The notes under the pieces were generated by a model. That model had not been told where the DNA came from and ran no database searches. It saw only the letters and a list, made by a program, of their open reading frames with translations. DNA of 56,941 nt from Nitrososphaerota archaeon (GTDB lineage: Archaea; Thermoproteota; Nitrososphaeria; Nitrososphaerales; Nitrosopumilaceae): contig JABDDN010000008.1 in assembly GCA_013287585.1 (NCBI GenBank), positions 1 through 56,941 of the forward strand, written 5' to 3'. A program made the position numbers and the translations under genes. Below are positions 50,055-56,941 of this stretch, in pieces; within the stretch, counting starts at the first letter, position 1, and each line of letters opens with the position of its first letter.

Positions 50055-50444
50055 TCAACCTGTTCTTGTTAGTCCTCCAACCTCGTAATGAACTACTGTG
50101 CCACTGGTCAGATTAATCATAATTGAAAGCTCTTTTGTATTATTCAAATTAATGTTAATTGTTTTGTATGTACCATTTTCAGTATAGAGTGTTCCCCCTC
50201 CCATAAATTCACAATAACTGTTATCAATTATCTTCTTTATTCTAGAATCATCTAGAACTATTTTTTCTATCTGTTGCCTCAATGCTAAACCATTACTATC
50301 ATATTGTAGATCTTTTTGGGTTGGATCAGTACAGGTAAACTCTTTAATTTTAGGCGAGTTTTGAGTAATTTCATACATTGCTACTAGTATTGATACTATA
50401 GCTATTCCAACGATTACAATTATTGAAATTTGTAGAGTTTTCAT
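50055..50444 (-). CDS. small membrane-anchored exoprotein
   Basis: 129 residues. Leader helix MKTLQISIIVIVGIAIVSI, then KEFTCTDPTQKDLQYDSNGLALRQQ, SYCEFMGGGTLYTENGTYKTI and NLTSGTVVHYEVGG: an alpha/beta domain resembling PepSY-like folds, with two Cys. Starts 3 nt after the upstream gene stop and ends 12 nt before the next. Operon member. Confidence 0.65.
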   Translation of the reverse strand: MKTLQISIIVIVGIAIVSILVAMYEITQNSPKIKEFTCTDPTQKDLQYDSNGLALRQQIEKIVLDDSRIKKIIDNSYCEFMGGGTLYTENGTYKTININLNNTKELSIMINLTSGTVVHYEVGGLTRTG

Positions 50445-50447
50445 TTT

Positions 50448-50927
50448 CTAAGAACTCATTATTTCTGACTTGCCAAGATCAATCCAGATATTTTGAGAAT
50501 GGTAGATAGATGGATCAGATAGGTTGTAAGTGCCTTGTACTTTTACTTGAATATTAACAGAATCTCCCTCTTTCCAAGGTAAATTATCTGGTAACGGAAA
50601 TTCTTGATAGTCTGGTAGATGTAGAAAATCTAATACTGGTAATGAATTTGGCATTCCATCATTCTTTACACAAGAGTTTCCATCACATATGTTGTAAGCT
50701 ACAAGACCACATGTGTTTAATTCAGATTTGAACTTAAGATAATAATTATGGGATGTCCCAGCAAAACCTATACTTGGCGTAGACAGGGGATTATGAATCA
50801 CTAGTGCATGGATTAGAAAAACATTTTGGTGTGTAACAGGAGCAGGATCATAACTTGTGAAATGCCATATAGCATATGCTGTAACGATACATACAATTGC
50901 AATTATTGAAAGATGTAGAGTTTTCAT
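50448..50927 (-). CDS. small membrane-anchored exoprotein
   Basis: 159 residues. Leader MKTLHLSIIAIVCIVTAYAIW, then a beta-rich domain with three Cys (NTCGLVAYNICDGNSCV) and PDYQEFPLPDNLPWKEGD...YNLSDPSIY. Its ATG overlaps the upstream stop (ATGA), so translation is coupled. No family recognised. Confidence 0.65.
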   Translation of the reverse strand: MKTLHLSIIAIVCIVTAYAIWHFTSYDPAPVTHQNVFLIHALVIHNPLSTPSIGFAGTSHNYYLKFKSELNTCGLVAYNICDGNSCVKNDGMPNSLPVLDFLHLPDYQEFPLPDNLPWKEGDSVNIQVKVQGTYNLSDPSIYHSQNIWIDLGKSEIMSS

Positions 50928-51352
50928 TTTATTTTAAACCCTTTTTCGGTTTCTGTGTTACGATAAGAGACATGTAATGTGTAATTACCAACATGATGTA
51001 TTGTTGTAATGTAAGAATCCTTCTGATTTGGAAAATATTCTGAAAATGATGACATTTGTGGTTCCATCGGACACATAAATGATATATTTCTTTGCTGAAA
51101 TACAATTATTGATGGATAGTCAGTATTGTAAATGATTATTTCAGGCGTGCCAACACAGGTCCATCCATAGCCATTTGCATAGATTTGGAATCGTATTGTT
51201 TGATCCACGTTATAGGTATCATTGAATCCTATAATTTTCATCTCGGTGTGCAATCTTGTTTCTAACTTGAATGGGTCAAACACTATAATTGCAATTACAA
51301 ATGATGCTACAATTAATCCTATTATGATTATTGAACGTTGTAGAGTTTTCAT
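50924..51352 (-). CDS. small membrane-anchored exoprotein
   Basis: 142 residues. Leader MKTLQRSIIIIGLIVASFVIA, then an Ig-like beta domain (TEMKIIGFNDTYNVDQTIRFQIYANGYGWTCVG, then TTIHHVGNYTLHVSYRN) with two Cys. The pattern VGNYTLHVSY resembles CARDB/CopC-like folds. First gene of the coupled set; the recurrent box lies 28-46 nt upstream. Confidence 0.65.
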   Translation of the reverse strand: MKTLQRSIIIIGLIVASFVIAIIVFDPFKLETRLHTEMKIIGFNDTYNVDQTIRFQIYANGYGWTCVGTPEIIIYNTDYPSIIVFQQRNISFMCPMEPQMSSFSEYFPNQKDSYITTIHHVGNYTLHVSYRNTETEKGFKIK

Positions 51353-51379
51353 ATGTAGAAGATGATACTTGTTATCACG

Positions 51380-51398
51380 TTTAGAGATTGCTTACAAA
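51380..51398 (-). promoter_or_regulatory. recurrent upstream box
   Basis: Reverse strand CTTTGTAAGCAATCTCTAAA, 28-46 nt before ATG 51352. Confidence 0.6.
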
Positions 51399-51411
51399 GT
51401 ATAGTTTTATC

Positions 51412-51894
51412 CTAATTTCGCTTTAATATTTCAGCCAAACTAATCGATCCAACTATGCACACTAAAATAGAAAATACAAATGAAAGACTCACGAACATGT
51501 ATGGAATGGCATCAAGTAAATTAGAGTCAATTGACTGAGCTTGAAAATGTACGCTCAATATTTGATTATTGAGATCGTGGTAATTTGGAGCAAAGATAGA
51601 ATCACCTAGATTTTGAGTCATACTATCTAGATCTTTTTGAATTAAACCAAAGTCAGTTGCATCTGTTGGAAATATCCAAACTGGGTTACCATCTTTTGGC
51701 AAGAGTATTTTAAGAGTTCTGATTTCTACCAGTAGTTGTTGTGGATCAGATGTTGCTTGAATTATAGACAAAATTCCTCTTGATTCCTCAAGAGGGTAAA
51801 CAGAATTCTTGTATCCTTCAAATGCAGCTACTACACCAAATATGATAAACCCCATAATCCCAATCATTTCAAGACGTTGTAGTGTTACTTTCAT
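51412..51894 (-). CDS. membrane protein with two terminal helices
   Basis: 160 residues. An N-terminal helix (9-26, MIGIMGFIIFGVVAAF) and a C-terminal helix (130-152, YMFVSLSFVFSILVCIVGSISL) enclose an extracellular segment (SIIQATSDPQQLLVEIRTLKILLPKDGNP, then FGLIQKDLDSMTQNLG). Two-helix, sensor-like topology without a kinase. The box TTTACCAGCAATCTCTAAAA precedes the start at 24-43 nt. No family. Confidence 0.65.
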   Translation of the reverse strand: MKVTLQRLEMIGIMGFIIFGVVAAFEGYKNSVYPLEESRGILSIIQATSDPQQLLVEIRTLKILLPKDGNPVWIFPTDATDFGLIQKDLDSMTQNLGDSIFAPNYHDLNNQILSVHFQAQSIDSNLLDAIPYMFVSLSFVFSILVCIVGSISLAEILKRN

Positions 51895-51917
51895 TATTTT
51901 TTACTGGATATTGATAC

Positions 51918-51937
51918 TTTTAGAGATTGCTGGTAAA
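51918..51937 (-). promoter_or_regulatory. recurrent upstream box
   Basis: Reverse strand TTTACCAGCAATCTCTAAAA, 24-43 nt before ATG 51894. Confidence 0.6.
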
Positions 51938-51951
51938 GTGTAGTTTTAGAA

Positions 51952-52566
51952 TTGATAAGACCAAGCTACTTTAATGAAACAATTCAAGACCCACTAAGGG
52001 ATTTTAAGTCTAGTTTACAATCAAAAAACATGCGCGCAATGATAATTCCTGGAAATAACAATACATCTATTTTGGAATCATGGTATCCATATGTCAAAAA
52101 GGAATTGGAGAAACTTGGTTTAGATGTTATAGCCAAAAATATGCCAGACCCTGATTTAGCAAGAAAGCAATTTTGGTTGCCCTTTATTGAAGAGCATGTA
52201 AAAAGATATAGTTCCATACTTGTCGGTCATTCTTCTGGAGCTGTAGCTATACTGAGATACTTGGAAGAAAACAATGCTGAAGGCATAGTACTAGTTGGCG
52301 CATCTCATACTGATTTAAATGATAAAAAAGAAAAAATCAGTGGCTATTTTGATGAACCTTGGAGCTGGGAAAAAATTAGAAAAAATGTAAAATGGATAAT
52401 TCAGTTTGCCTCAACTGACGATCCTTACATACCAATAAACGAGGCGCGTCATATTAATGGCAAATTAAATTCTGAATACTATGAATTTACAAACCGTGGT
52501 CATTTCATGCAAGATGAATTCCCAGAGCTTGTCTATACTATAAGTAAAAAATTAAACCAGTCCTGA
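51952..52566 (+). CDS. RBBP9/YdeN-like alpha/beta serine hydrolase
   Basis: 204 residues from TTG 51952, or 178 from ATG 52030 (MRAMIIPGNNN). Nucleophile elbow GHSSG (residues about 88-92), acid D in FASTDDPYIP, and His in NRGHFM close the triad. Domain begins MIIPGNNNTSILESWYPYVKKELEKLGLDV, typical of the family. Cytosolic esterase-like enzyme; natural substrate unknown. The segment before ATG 52030 has a partial copy at 29808-29864. Confidence 0.85.
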   Translation: MIRPSYFNETIQDPLRDFKSSLQSKNMRAMIIPGNNNTSILESWYPYVKKELEKLGLDVIAKNMPDPDLARKQFWLPFIEEHVKRYSSILVGHSSGAVAILRYLEENNAEGIVLVGASHTDLNDKKEKISGYFDEPWSWEKIRKNVKWIIQFASTDDPYIPINEARHINGKLNSEYYEFTNRGHFMQDEFPELVYTISKKLNQS

Positions 52567-52592
52567 AGGTTAGAGTCCTGTGAGACCCAGAT
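52566..52592 (+). repeat. dispersed hairpin element, core
   Basis: AAGGTTAGAGTCCTGTGAGACCCAGAT, immediately after the hydrolase stop. Confidence 0.5.
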
Positions 52593-52621
52593 ATCATTTT
52601 AGGACAAGTTAATTTGTGTGT

Positions 52622-53002
52622 ATGTTAATTGATGATATGGTGTCTGAAAACAAAACAGAATTTGAGGTATTGTGTGACAAAGTTTTCAAGATAGATAGTA
52701 TGATTCGCTCTGTCAGAGTAATTAACACAAAGGGAAAGTTAGAGGCAGGCGGCATGAGGGAAGGCCTAGAAGCTTTAGAGTCTTTGAAAAAAGACGAGAT
52801 GTTATTTATGGAGCTCTCACTTCGAGTGCGAATGCGTCACGAGTTTGATGAGGACTTTGGGCCAGTTGAATTTTCCCTTTCCTATCGTGGAAAAATAATT
52901 GTATTTAGTTTCCCAATGAAAAGAGACATGGTTCTTATGGTAACATCAGAAAGACAAGCTGACTTGGGAAGAGTTCCGTTTGAGATTTTAAAATTACTGT
53001 GA
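52622..53002 (+). CDS. thaumarchaeal conserved hypothetical protein (DUF6659-like)
   Basis: 126 residues from ATG 52622; GTG at 52616 adds two. Core: FEVLCDKVFKIDSMIRSVRVINTKGKLEAGGMREGLEALESLKKDEMLFMELSLRVRMRHEFDEDFGPVEFSLSYRGKIIVFSFP...ERQADLGRV, shortened here to its hallmarks RSVRVINTKGK and GPVEFSLSYR. The pattern recalls roadblock/profilin-like folds and a family frequent in thaumarchaea that I believe is DUF6659. Cytosolic. Confidence 0.65.
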   Translation: MLIDDMVSENKTEFEVLCDKVFKIDSMIRSVRVINTKGKLEAGGMREGLEALESLKKDEMLFMELSLRVRMRHEFDEDFGPVEFSLSYRGKIIVFSFPMKRDMVLMVTSERQADLGRVPFEILKLL

Positions 53003-53004
53003 TC

Positions 53005-53073
53005 CTAAAACAAAGATTTGTGAATATTGGATTTATTTAATAAAATACAACTAACAAAATGTAGAGTTTTCAC
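53005..53073 (-). pseudogene. relic of an MKTLHL-leader gene
   Basis: GTG AAA ACT CTA CAT TTT starts a 22-codon frame that soon stops. The upstream sequence (CACATTAATTTTCAG on the forward strand plus the recurrent box) matches that of the serpin gene over about 50 nt. A promoter and leader without a body. Confidence 0.5.
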
Positions 53074-53095
53074 ATTAATTTTCAGATTATCTTAT

Positions 53096-53115
53096 TTTTA
53101 GAGATTGCTGATAAA
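53096..53115 (-). promoter_or_regulatory. recurrent upstream box
   Basis: Reverse strand TTTATCAGCAATCTCTAAAA, 23-42 nt before the relic start 53073. Confidence 0.5.
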
Positions 53116-53116
53116 T

Positions 53117-53146
53117 TGAAGGTTTGGAACTGGTAAGACCTGCTAC
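53117..53146 (+). repeat. dispersed hairpin element, right part
   Basis: GAAGGTTTGGAACTGGTAAGACCTGCTACTTG; the same variant and the same junction to the box as at 21039-21090. Confidence 0.5.
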
Positions 53147-53550
53147 TTGATAATCTTTGATGTTTTGCCAAATACCTGTTCTAATGTTCTTGGTTTGCCA
53201 TCCTTGAATACGTCAGAGCTGCAATGCTTCATTGAAAAGGCTGCCATCTGCATTATAATTAATTTTAATTCTTTTCCTTTTTCTGTAACAGTATATTCAA
53301 TTTTGATAGGAGTTTGAGCATAGACTTGCCTCTTTATCAAACCACTTTTTTCCATCTCTCGCAATCTTACAGAAAGGGTCTTTGGATTAATTCCTTCCAC
53401 TGATTCTAGAAATTGATGGAATCTTGTTTGATTCAAAATAAGCATGTTACGAAGTATGTGTATGGTAAATTTTTTACCAACAAGCCTGAATGTATTATCT
53501 ACAGGACAGCATTTTACCTGATCTGACATGTTTTTGAATTCTTGTGGCAT
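53143..53550 (-). CDS. HxlR-family transcriptional regulator
   Basis: 135 residues from ATG 53550; ATG 53529 (MSDQVKCCPVDN) is the alternative start. Winged HTH of HxlR type: FRLVGKKFTIHILRNMLILNQTRFHQFLESVEGINPKTLSVRLREMEKSGLIKRQ. A CC pair near the N-terminus plus HCS further on could sense oxidants or electrophiles. Divergent from the Cys-rich gene at 53637, with a palindromic operator in the gap; the same operator precedes 38579. Confidence 0.9.
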   Translation of the reverse strand: MPQEFKNMSDQVKCCPVDNTFRLVGKKFTIHILRNMLILNQTRFHQFLESVEGINPKTLSVRLREMEKSGLIKRQVYAQTPIKIEYTVTEKGKELKLIIMQMAAFSMKHCSSDVFKDGKPRTLEQVFGKTSKIIK

Positions 53551-53605
53551 CAACTTACTAAAATCTCACTTACTTGCGATTGGGTTACTTTCCAATTTAT
53601 ATACT

Positions 53606-53634
53606 TACCTTTCTATAGTTGCTATAAGAAAGTA
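53606..53634. promoter_or_regulatory. palindromic operator, copy 2 (predicted HxlR site)
   Basis: TACCTTTCTATAG-TTG-CTATAAGAAAGTA, with AATTTATATA (53593-53602) as TATA box, ending 2 nt before ATG 53637. Matches 38549-38576. Confidence 0.65.
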
Positions 53635-53636
53635 AT

Positions 53637-53978
53637 ATGGAATGTACAGACGAATCATGCAAAACGGAAGGACATGCAACATGCGCATGCGGCTCTGAAA
53701 AATCATACGATGAATGTTGTGGTTGCCAAGCAATGGATCCAATAGAACATTCTATGATGATGTGGCACAAGTCATTCTTTCAGGCAATGCACGAAGTCCA
53801 GGTCGAAAAGCTAAAGAAAAGGATAGAATCTGCGTTTGGACCTACTATGGACAAATCTGCTGATGCTGCCATTGAATCATTTGGCAAGATCTGGCAATCA
53901 ATGCTATTGCAATCAGAAGGAAAAAAAGAGTTTGCATCAAAGTTGCAGAAAATATATTCTGAAACAAGTAGGAGGTAG
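53637..53978 (+). CDS. Cys-rich SEC-C-like protein with helical domain
   Basis: 113 residues. The N-terminus MECTDESCKTEGHATCACGS and KSYDECCGC holds nine Cys, including CACGSEKSYDECCG, close to the SEC-C zinc motif (CxCGSGKKYKxCCG). The rest is amphipathic helix (EHSMMMWHKSFFQAMHEVQVEKLKKRI, cut here; then AAIESFGKIWQSML). Driven by the operator shared with 38579 and divergent from the HxlR regulator, so likely redox-, electrophile- or metal-responsive. Function unknown. Confidence 0.75.
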   Translation: MECTDESCKTEGHATCACGSEKSYDECCGCQAMDPIEHSMMMWHKSFFQAMHEVQVEKLKKRIESAFGPTMDKSADAAIESFGKIWQSMLLQSEGKKEFASKLQKIYSETSRR

Positions 53979-53993
53979 TAAATTGACATACCC

Positions 53994-54022
53994 CAAACCC
54001 TCCTCCTACTTTTCTTTTTTTG
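53994..54022. terminator. T-rich tract after the SEC-C-like gene
   Basis: TACTTTTCTTTTTTTGTAG about 30 nt after the stop. Confidence 0.4.
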
Positions 54023-54131
54023 TAGATTAGGATCTGTTAAGACTTGCCACTATCATACTAGAACAAAGACTTGTGAATATGGGATTTGATTTTATCTTTT
54101 AATTCTATAGTACTGCCTTTGGTTGATGTTA

Positions 54132-54266
54132 CTAGGAAAAATGATCCAATCCTTTAGGAATTGGCTTTGTATGTCTTCGTAATATGTGAACCTCAAATCC
54201 TTCTCTTGAATAAAATTCCAATTTGCAGAGCTTGCAAGTGTATGTCATTGAAGACCAGAGAAGCAT
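54132..54266 (-). CDS. C2H2 zinc-finger microprotein
   Basis: 44 codons from ATG 54266, or 38 from ATG 54248 (MTYTCKLCK). YTCKLCKLEFYSREGFEVH then ILRRH: C-x2-C-x12-H-x4-H, a canonical C2H2 finger, with a short basic tail. The third of the small finger genes in the window, filling the gap before the VgrG-like gene. Confidence 0.75.
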   Translation of the reverse strand: MLLWSSMTYTCKLCKLEFYSREGFEVHILRRHTKPIPKGLDHFS

Positions 54267-54328
54267 TTTGGATTTAATGGATCTTATTGAAATACAACTG
54301 ACCTTGAGTAAAGGATCAGATTATCGGA

Positions 54329-54352
54329 AGGTCTGGGTCCTGTAAGATTCAG
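54329..54352 (+). repeat. dispersed hairpin element, core
   Basis: AGGTCTGGGTCCTGTAAGATTCAG, degenerate inner hairpin. Confidence 0.4.
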
Positions 54353-54402
54353 ATTCTTACATGGTCTAAACCCAAAAACAGTTTTTGGTAATTACGTTAT
54401 GA

Positions 54403-55065
54403 TCACTGCAAGATCTGTTTACAGTCTAGTAACTCATGTTTGATTGTGTCCACTCCGCCGCAGAAGGTTTCACCGGTCTGCAAATCCTTGAATTGCCATT
54501 GTATAATTGAAGGCAATATTACTGTCTCCATGATGGGTCCTTGGTCTGCCAACGTGTAATGGGTTGAGAAAATAGCAGGTTTTTCACCAAATACTTTTCC
54601 GATAATTATTGGCTTGTCGGGATCTCCTTCAAGATAGTCAATGATTACCTCTTGACCTATGCGAGGAACTGAAATGACTCCCCAATTTTTGCCAGCCCAA
54701 TGCGTTGATACACGAATCCAACAGCTACTATCGTCATCTAATTTCCCCTGCCTATCCCAATGAAACTGGACTTTAACTCGCCCGTACTTATCTGTGAATA
54801 TTTCCGGGGTTGGTGCTCCAACTACTGCGGTACATGCAGTATGCCACTCCGCCGAATTTAAGACAATTGCTTCGTCTGCAGAAATTCCAGGTACTCCTGT
54901 AATGTGCATTGTGATTGATCTGCCAGATAGTGCATTAGCTGTTAGTATGTACGGATTTTCAAGCGTTTTGGATTCTGGTTTGCTTTGAAAGAATACAACA
55001 GTTGTGGATATAACAATAACTACCAATATTCCCAAAAGGGCAACCAGACCAACTCTGGAAAGCAT
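54403..55065 (-). CDS. membrane-anchored VgrG-like (gp5 OB-fold) protein
   Basis: 220 residues. Residues 5-26 are one membrane helix ([22 protein letters not shown]). Residues 88-160 match the gp5 OB-fold of VgrG spikes almost word for word: [54 protein letters not shown] and KPIIIGKVF. The gp27-like hub and the beta-helix needle of VgrG (normally about 650 residues) are missing. After it comes a short domain with Cys pairs (FCGG, LLDCKQ). In T6SS the OB-fold trimerises at the spike base. Here it would be displayed outside the membrane. A secreted Hcp-like protein is encoded 22 kb away. Confidence 0.88.
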   Translation of the reverse strand: MLSRVGLVALLGILVVIVISTTVVFFQSKPESKTLENPYILTANALSGRSITMHITGVPGISADEAIVLNSAEWHTACTAVVGAPTPEIFTDKYGRVKVQFHWDRQGKLDDDSSCWIRVSTHWAGKNWGVISVPRIGQEVIIDYLEGDPDKPIIIGKVFGEKPAIFSTHYTLADQGPIMETVILPSIIQWQFKDLQTGETFCGGVDTIKHELLDCKQILQ

Positions 55066-55379
55066 GGCAATCTTGATTTCTTGGAATTAATAAGTATGAT
55101 CTAGTTTTCGTGCATATTCTTTAGAGGCCTGAGTCCTGTAAATTCTGCTAAATCAGATTTAACAAAATTCTAAGGTTCGCGACAAAACAGTTTTAGCGCG
55201 TCCACCCCAATTTTTTTGATTTTTAGGATAATCATAGATCTGAACCCAATGAAGGTTTTAGTCCTTATGGAATTTTTCAACCGATAGTTAGTCCGAACAT
55301 CTATCATTTCGTGGTTTGATTACCAGTATGGGTAAAATACAGACATCCCTTTAAGAGCTATGTTATTCCATTTTTTTTA
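55066..55379. other. 314-bp divergent intergenic region
   Basis: Holds two decayed copies of the dispersed element (55121-55200, with CCTGAGTCCTGTAAATTCTGC and GGTTCGCGACAAAAC; and 55240-55290, with TCTGAACCCAATGAAGGTTTTAGTCCT). No open frame with coding character. Confidence 0.5.
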
Positions 55380-56941
55380 ATGGTAAAGGCTCTTCTTTTT
55401 CTTGTTTTGCCAATTGTAGTATTGACAGTATTTTTCTCAACTCTATCAGCTCAAGGCGAATCAATAACTGCAATACCAGCTGGATCATCCCCTTACGGTG
55501 TTGCATATGACTCTGCCAAGGGAGAAATATTTGTGGCAAATGCTTATGGTGTTACAGTATCTGTAATCAGTGATACAACCAATACAGTTGTTGCAACAGT
55601 CACAGTTGGAGACGATCCTCGTGGTGTCGCATTTGATTCTGCAAACGGCAACATCTATGTGACAAATCAAGCCGCAAATACAGTCTCTGTAATCAATGAT
55701 GCAACCAATACAGTTGTTGCAACAATACCAGTTGGAATAAATCCTTATGGCATTGCATATGACTCTGCCAAGGGAGAAATATTTGTGGCAAATGGTAATA
55801 GTGGTACAGTCTCTGTAATCGATGATACCACCAATACAGTTGTTGCAACAATACCAGTTGGAATAATGCCTATTACCGTTGCATATGACTCTGCCAAGGG
55901 AGAAATATTTGTGACAGATGATCGTACTACCCATACAGTCTTTGTAATCAGTGATGCATCAAATACAGTTGTTGCAACAATACATACACCATCTCATTCT
56001 GCTGATGGCATTGCATATGACTCTGCCAAGGGAGAAATATTTATGGCAAATTATGGTTACAATTCAGTATCTGTAATCAGTGATGCATCAAATACAGTTG
56101 TTGCAACAATACCAGTTGGAAACAGTCCTTTTGACGTTGCATTTGATTCTGCAAACGGCAACATCTATGTGACAAATAGTAATGGTGGTTCAGTATCTGT
56201 AATCAGTGATGTAACCAATACAGTTATTGCAACAATGCCTGTATCATCTCCTTTTGGCATTGCATATGACTCTGCCAAGGGAGAAATATTTGTGACAAAT
56301 TATGGTAGCAATTCAGTATCTGTATTTGGAGATAATGCTTTTCCTCAAGACACTACTCCTCCAGTAGTCGTTTCACCGCCAAATCAAGTAGTTACTACAA
56401 CTAACTCAAATGGGATTGTGGTAAACTATCCAAATGCTACTGCTACCGATAATGTTGGAGTAACCAGCGGTCCTACTTGTACACCGACATCAGGTTCAAC
56501 ATTTCCAGTAGGTACTACTATCGTCACATGTACTGCATCTGATACTGCAGGAAATATTGGAAAAGCAACATTCACAGTAAAAGTACTCCAATCAACAACC
56601 ACTGGAAATTCAACACAAAATAACTCAAATCAAACAGCACCTGTTACTCAAGACACTACTCCTCCAGTAGTCGTTTCACCACCAAATCAAGTAGTTACTA
56701 CAACTAACTCAAACGGTGCTATAGTGAACTATCCAGCACCAACTGCAACAGATAATGTAGGTGTATCAAGTGGTCCATCCTGTAACCCGTCATCTGATTC
56801 TATTTTTTCCGTAGGTGTAACCACAGTCACATGTACTGCGTCTGATGCTGCAGGAAATGTTGGACATACAACATTCACAGTAACAGTACAACTCCAATCA
56901 ACAACCACTGGAAATTCAACACAAAACAATTCAAATCAAAC
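55380..56941 (+). CDS. secreted YVTN beta-propeller / HYR-domain protein, 3' end beyond the window
   Basis: ATG 55380, open to the window end (520 codons). Signal peptide KALLFLVLPIVVLTVFFSTLSAQ. Residues about 27-320 are roughly eight YVTN-family propeller repeats (NPYGIAYDSAKGEIFVAN, then SVISDATNTVVATIPVG). After that come HYR domains (DTTPPVVVSPPNQVVTT, ATDNVGVTSGPTCTPTSG, TTIVTCTASDTAGN), one complete and a second nearly so, separated by a Thr/Asn/Gln linker. Repeats are similar at DNA level. Predicted surface adhesin. Confidence 0.88.
   Translation, partial: MVKALLFLVLPIVVLTVFFSTLSAQGESITAIPAGSSPYGVAYDSAKGEIFVANAYGVTVSVISDTTNTVVATVTVGDDPRGVAFDSANGNIYVTNQAANTVSVINDATNTVVATIPVGINPYGIAYDSAKGEIFVANGNSGTVSVIDDTTNTVVATIPVGIMPITVAYDSAKGEIFVTDDRTTHTVFVISDASNTVVATIHTPSHSADGIAYDSAKGEIFMANYGYNSVSVISDASNTVVATIPVGNSPFDVAFDSANGNIYVTNSNGGSVSVISDVTNTVIATMPVSSPFGIAYDSAKGEIFVTNYGSNSVSVFGDNAFPQDTTPPVVVSPPNQVVTTTNSNGIVVNYPNATATDNVGVTSGPTCTPTSGSTFPVGTTIVTCTASDTAGNIGKATFTVKVLQSTTTGNSTQNNSNQTAPVTQDTTPPVVVSPPNQVVTTTNSNGAIVNYPAPTATDNVGVSSGPSCNPSSDSIFSVGVTTVTCTASDAAGNVGHTTFTVTVQLQSTTTGNSTQNNSNQ

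Noticed and set aside
31952-55065. A complete type VI secretion or contractile injection gene cluster
   Set aside because: I looked for sheath (TssB/C), ClpV, baseplate and membrane-complex genes between and around the Hcp- and VgrG-like genes and saw none.
55485-55934. Reverse frame rich in Cys and Asn
   Set aside because: Antisense shadow of the YVTN repeats of the forward gene, which has a signal peptide and recognisable repeats.
1-56941. Integrated virus or transposon
   Set aside because: No integrase, transposase, terminase, capsid or terminal inverted repeats were recognised; repeats seen are small intergenic elements.

Overview
The window reads as chromosomal DNA of an ammonia-oxidising archaeon (Nitrososphaerota, formerly Thaumarchaeota). 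The evidence is the low-GC coding style, several surface proteins ending in the archaeal PEFG/PEF-CTERM sorting signal, single-receiver response regulators and Lrp, HxlR and CsoR-type regulators in place of bacterial ones, small C2H2 zinc-finger microproteins, a thaumarchaeal-looking W-rich module (PSWI...W...GKI...YL...), and a complete kdp operon. The kdp operon suggests a Nitrosotalea-like soil or acidophilic lineage; that genus-level guess is inference. I saw no rRNA, tRNA, CRISPR array, integrase or transposase.

Layout. Positions 1-14,224 are mostly exported and surface proteins: a collagen-like protein, a matrixin-like metalloprotease, PEFG-CTERM proteins, fibronectin-III and Ig-like repeat proteins and a pentapeptide protein. 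A CheY-like receiver and an MFS exporter with an ABM-like tail lie among them. Positions 14,465-18,791 hold kdpABC plus a 28-codon kdpF-like gene, divergent from an Lrp-type regulator, with two palindromes in the gap. Positions 19,551-27,032 carry housekeeping and unknown genes (MFS transporter, DUF2061, ParB-like, XPD/DinG-like helicase, aldo/keto reductase). Positions 27,110-32,536 hold a PEFG protein, three paralogues of a small helical family, a membrane-anchored DsbA, a Cys-rich protein and a secreted Hcp-like protein. Positions 32,677-38,103 are redox enzymes (CDGSH, SDR, VOC, DoxX, ADH) and an HtrA-type protease. Positions 39,001-46,081 hold an Ig-repeat protein, a Ni/Co-type efflux pair with a recognisable operator, and a cysteine-synthase/rhodanese fusion. 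Positions 46,093-51,894 are a cluster of membrane-anchored outward-facing proteins sharing the leader MKTLHLSII, including a NHL-propeller/serpin fusion. Positions 51,952-56,941 hold a hydrolase, an HxlR regulator with a Cys-rich target gene, a membrane-anchored VgrG-like protein and a YVTN/HYR surface protein cut by the window end.

The most unusual content is a pair of proteins built from type VI secretion / contractile-injection parts, in a genome segment with no sheath, baseplate or ClpV gene: a signal-peptide-bearing Hcp-like protein (31,952-32,536) and a VgrG gp5-type OB-fold on an N-terminal membrane anchor (54,403-55,065). With the serpin, the metalloprotease and the adhesin-like repeat proteins they suggest a cell-surface interaction repertoire; that functional link is inference.

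Regulatory and repeat structure: (i) a dispersed intergenic hairpin element with core GAGTCCTGTAAGACTC and flank GCTACAAAACTCC, in about 14-20 copies, all on the same strand as far as I can see; (ii) a recurrent box (reverse strand TTTGTAAGCAATCTCTAAAA) 23-28 nt upstream of several reverse-strand starts; (iii) a palindromic operator shared by the HxlR target at 53,637 and the small gene pair at 38,579; (iv) an RcnR-like operator at 43,270-43,288; (v) an 81-bp duplication. Several real genes are below 60 codons (kdpF, zinc-finger microproteins) and were found by reading the reverse strand directly.
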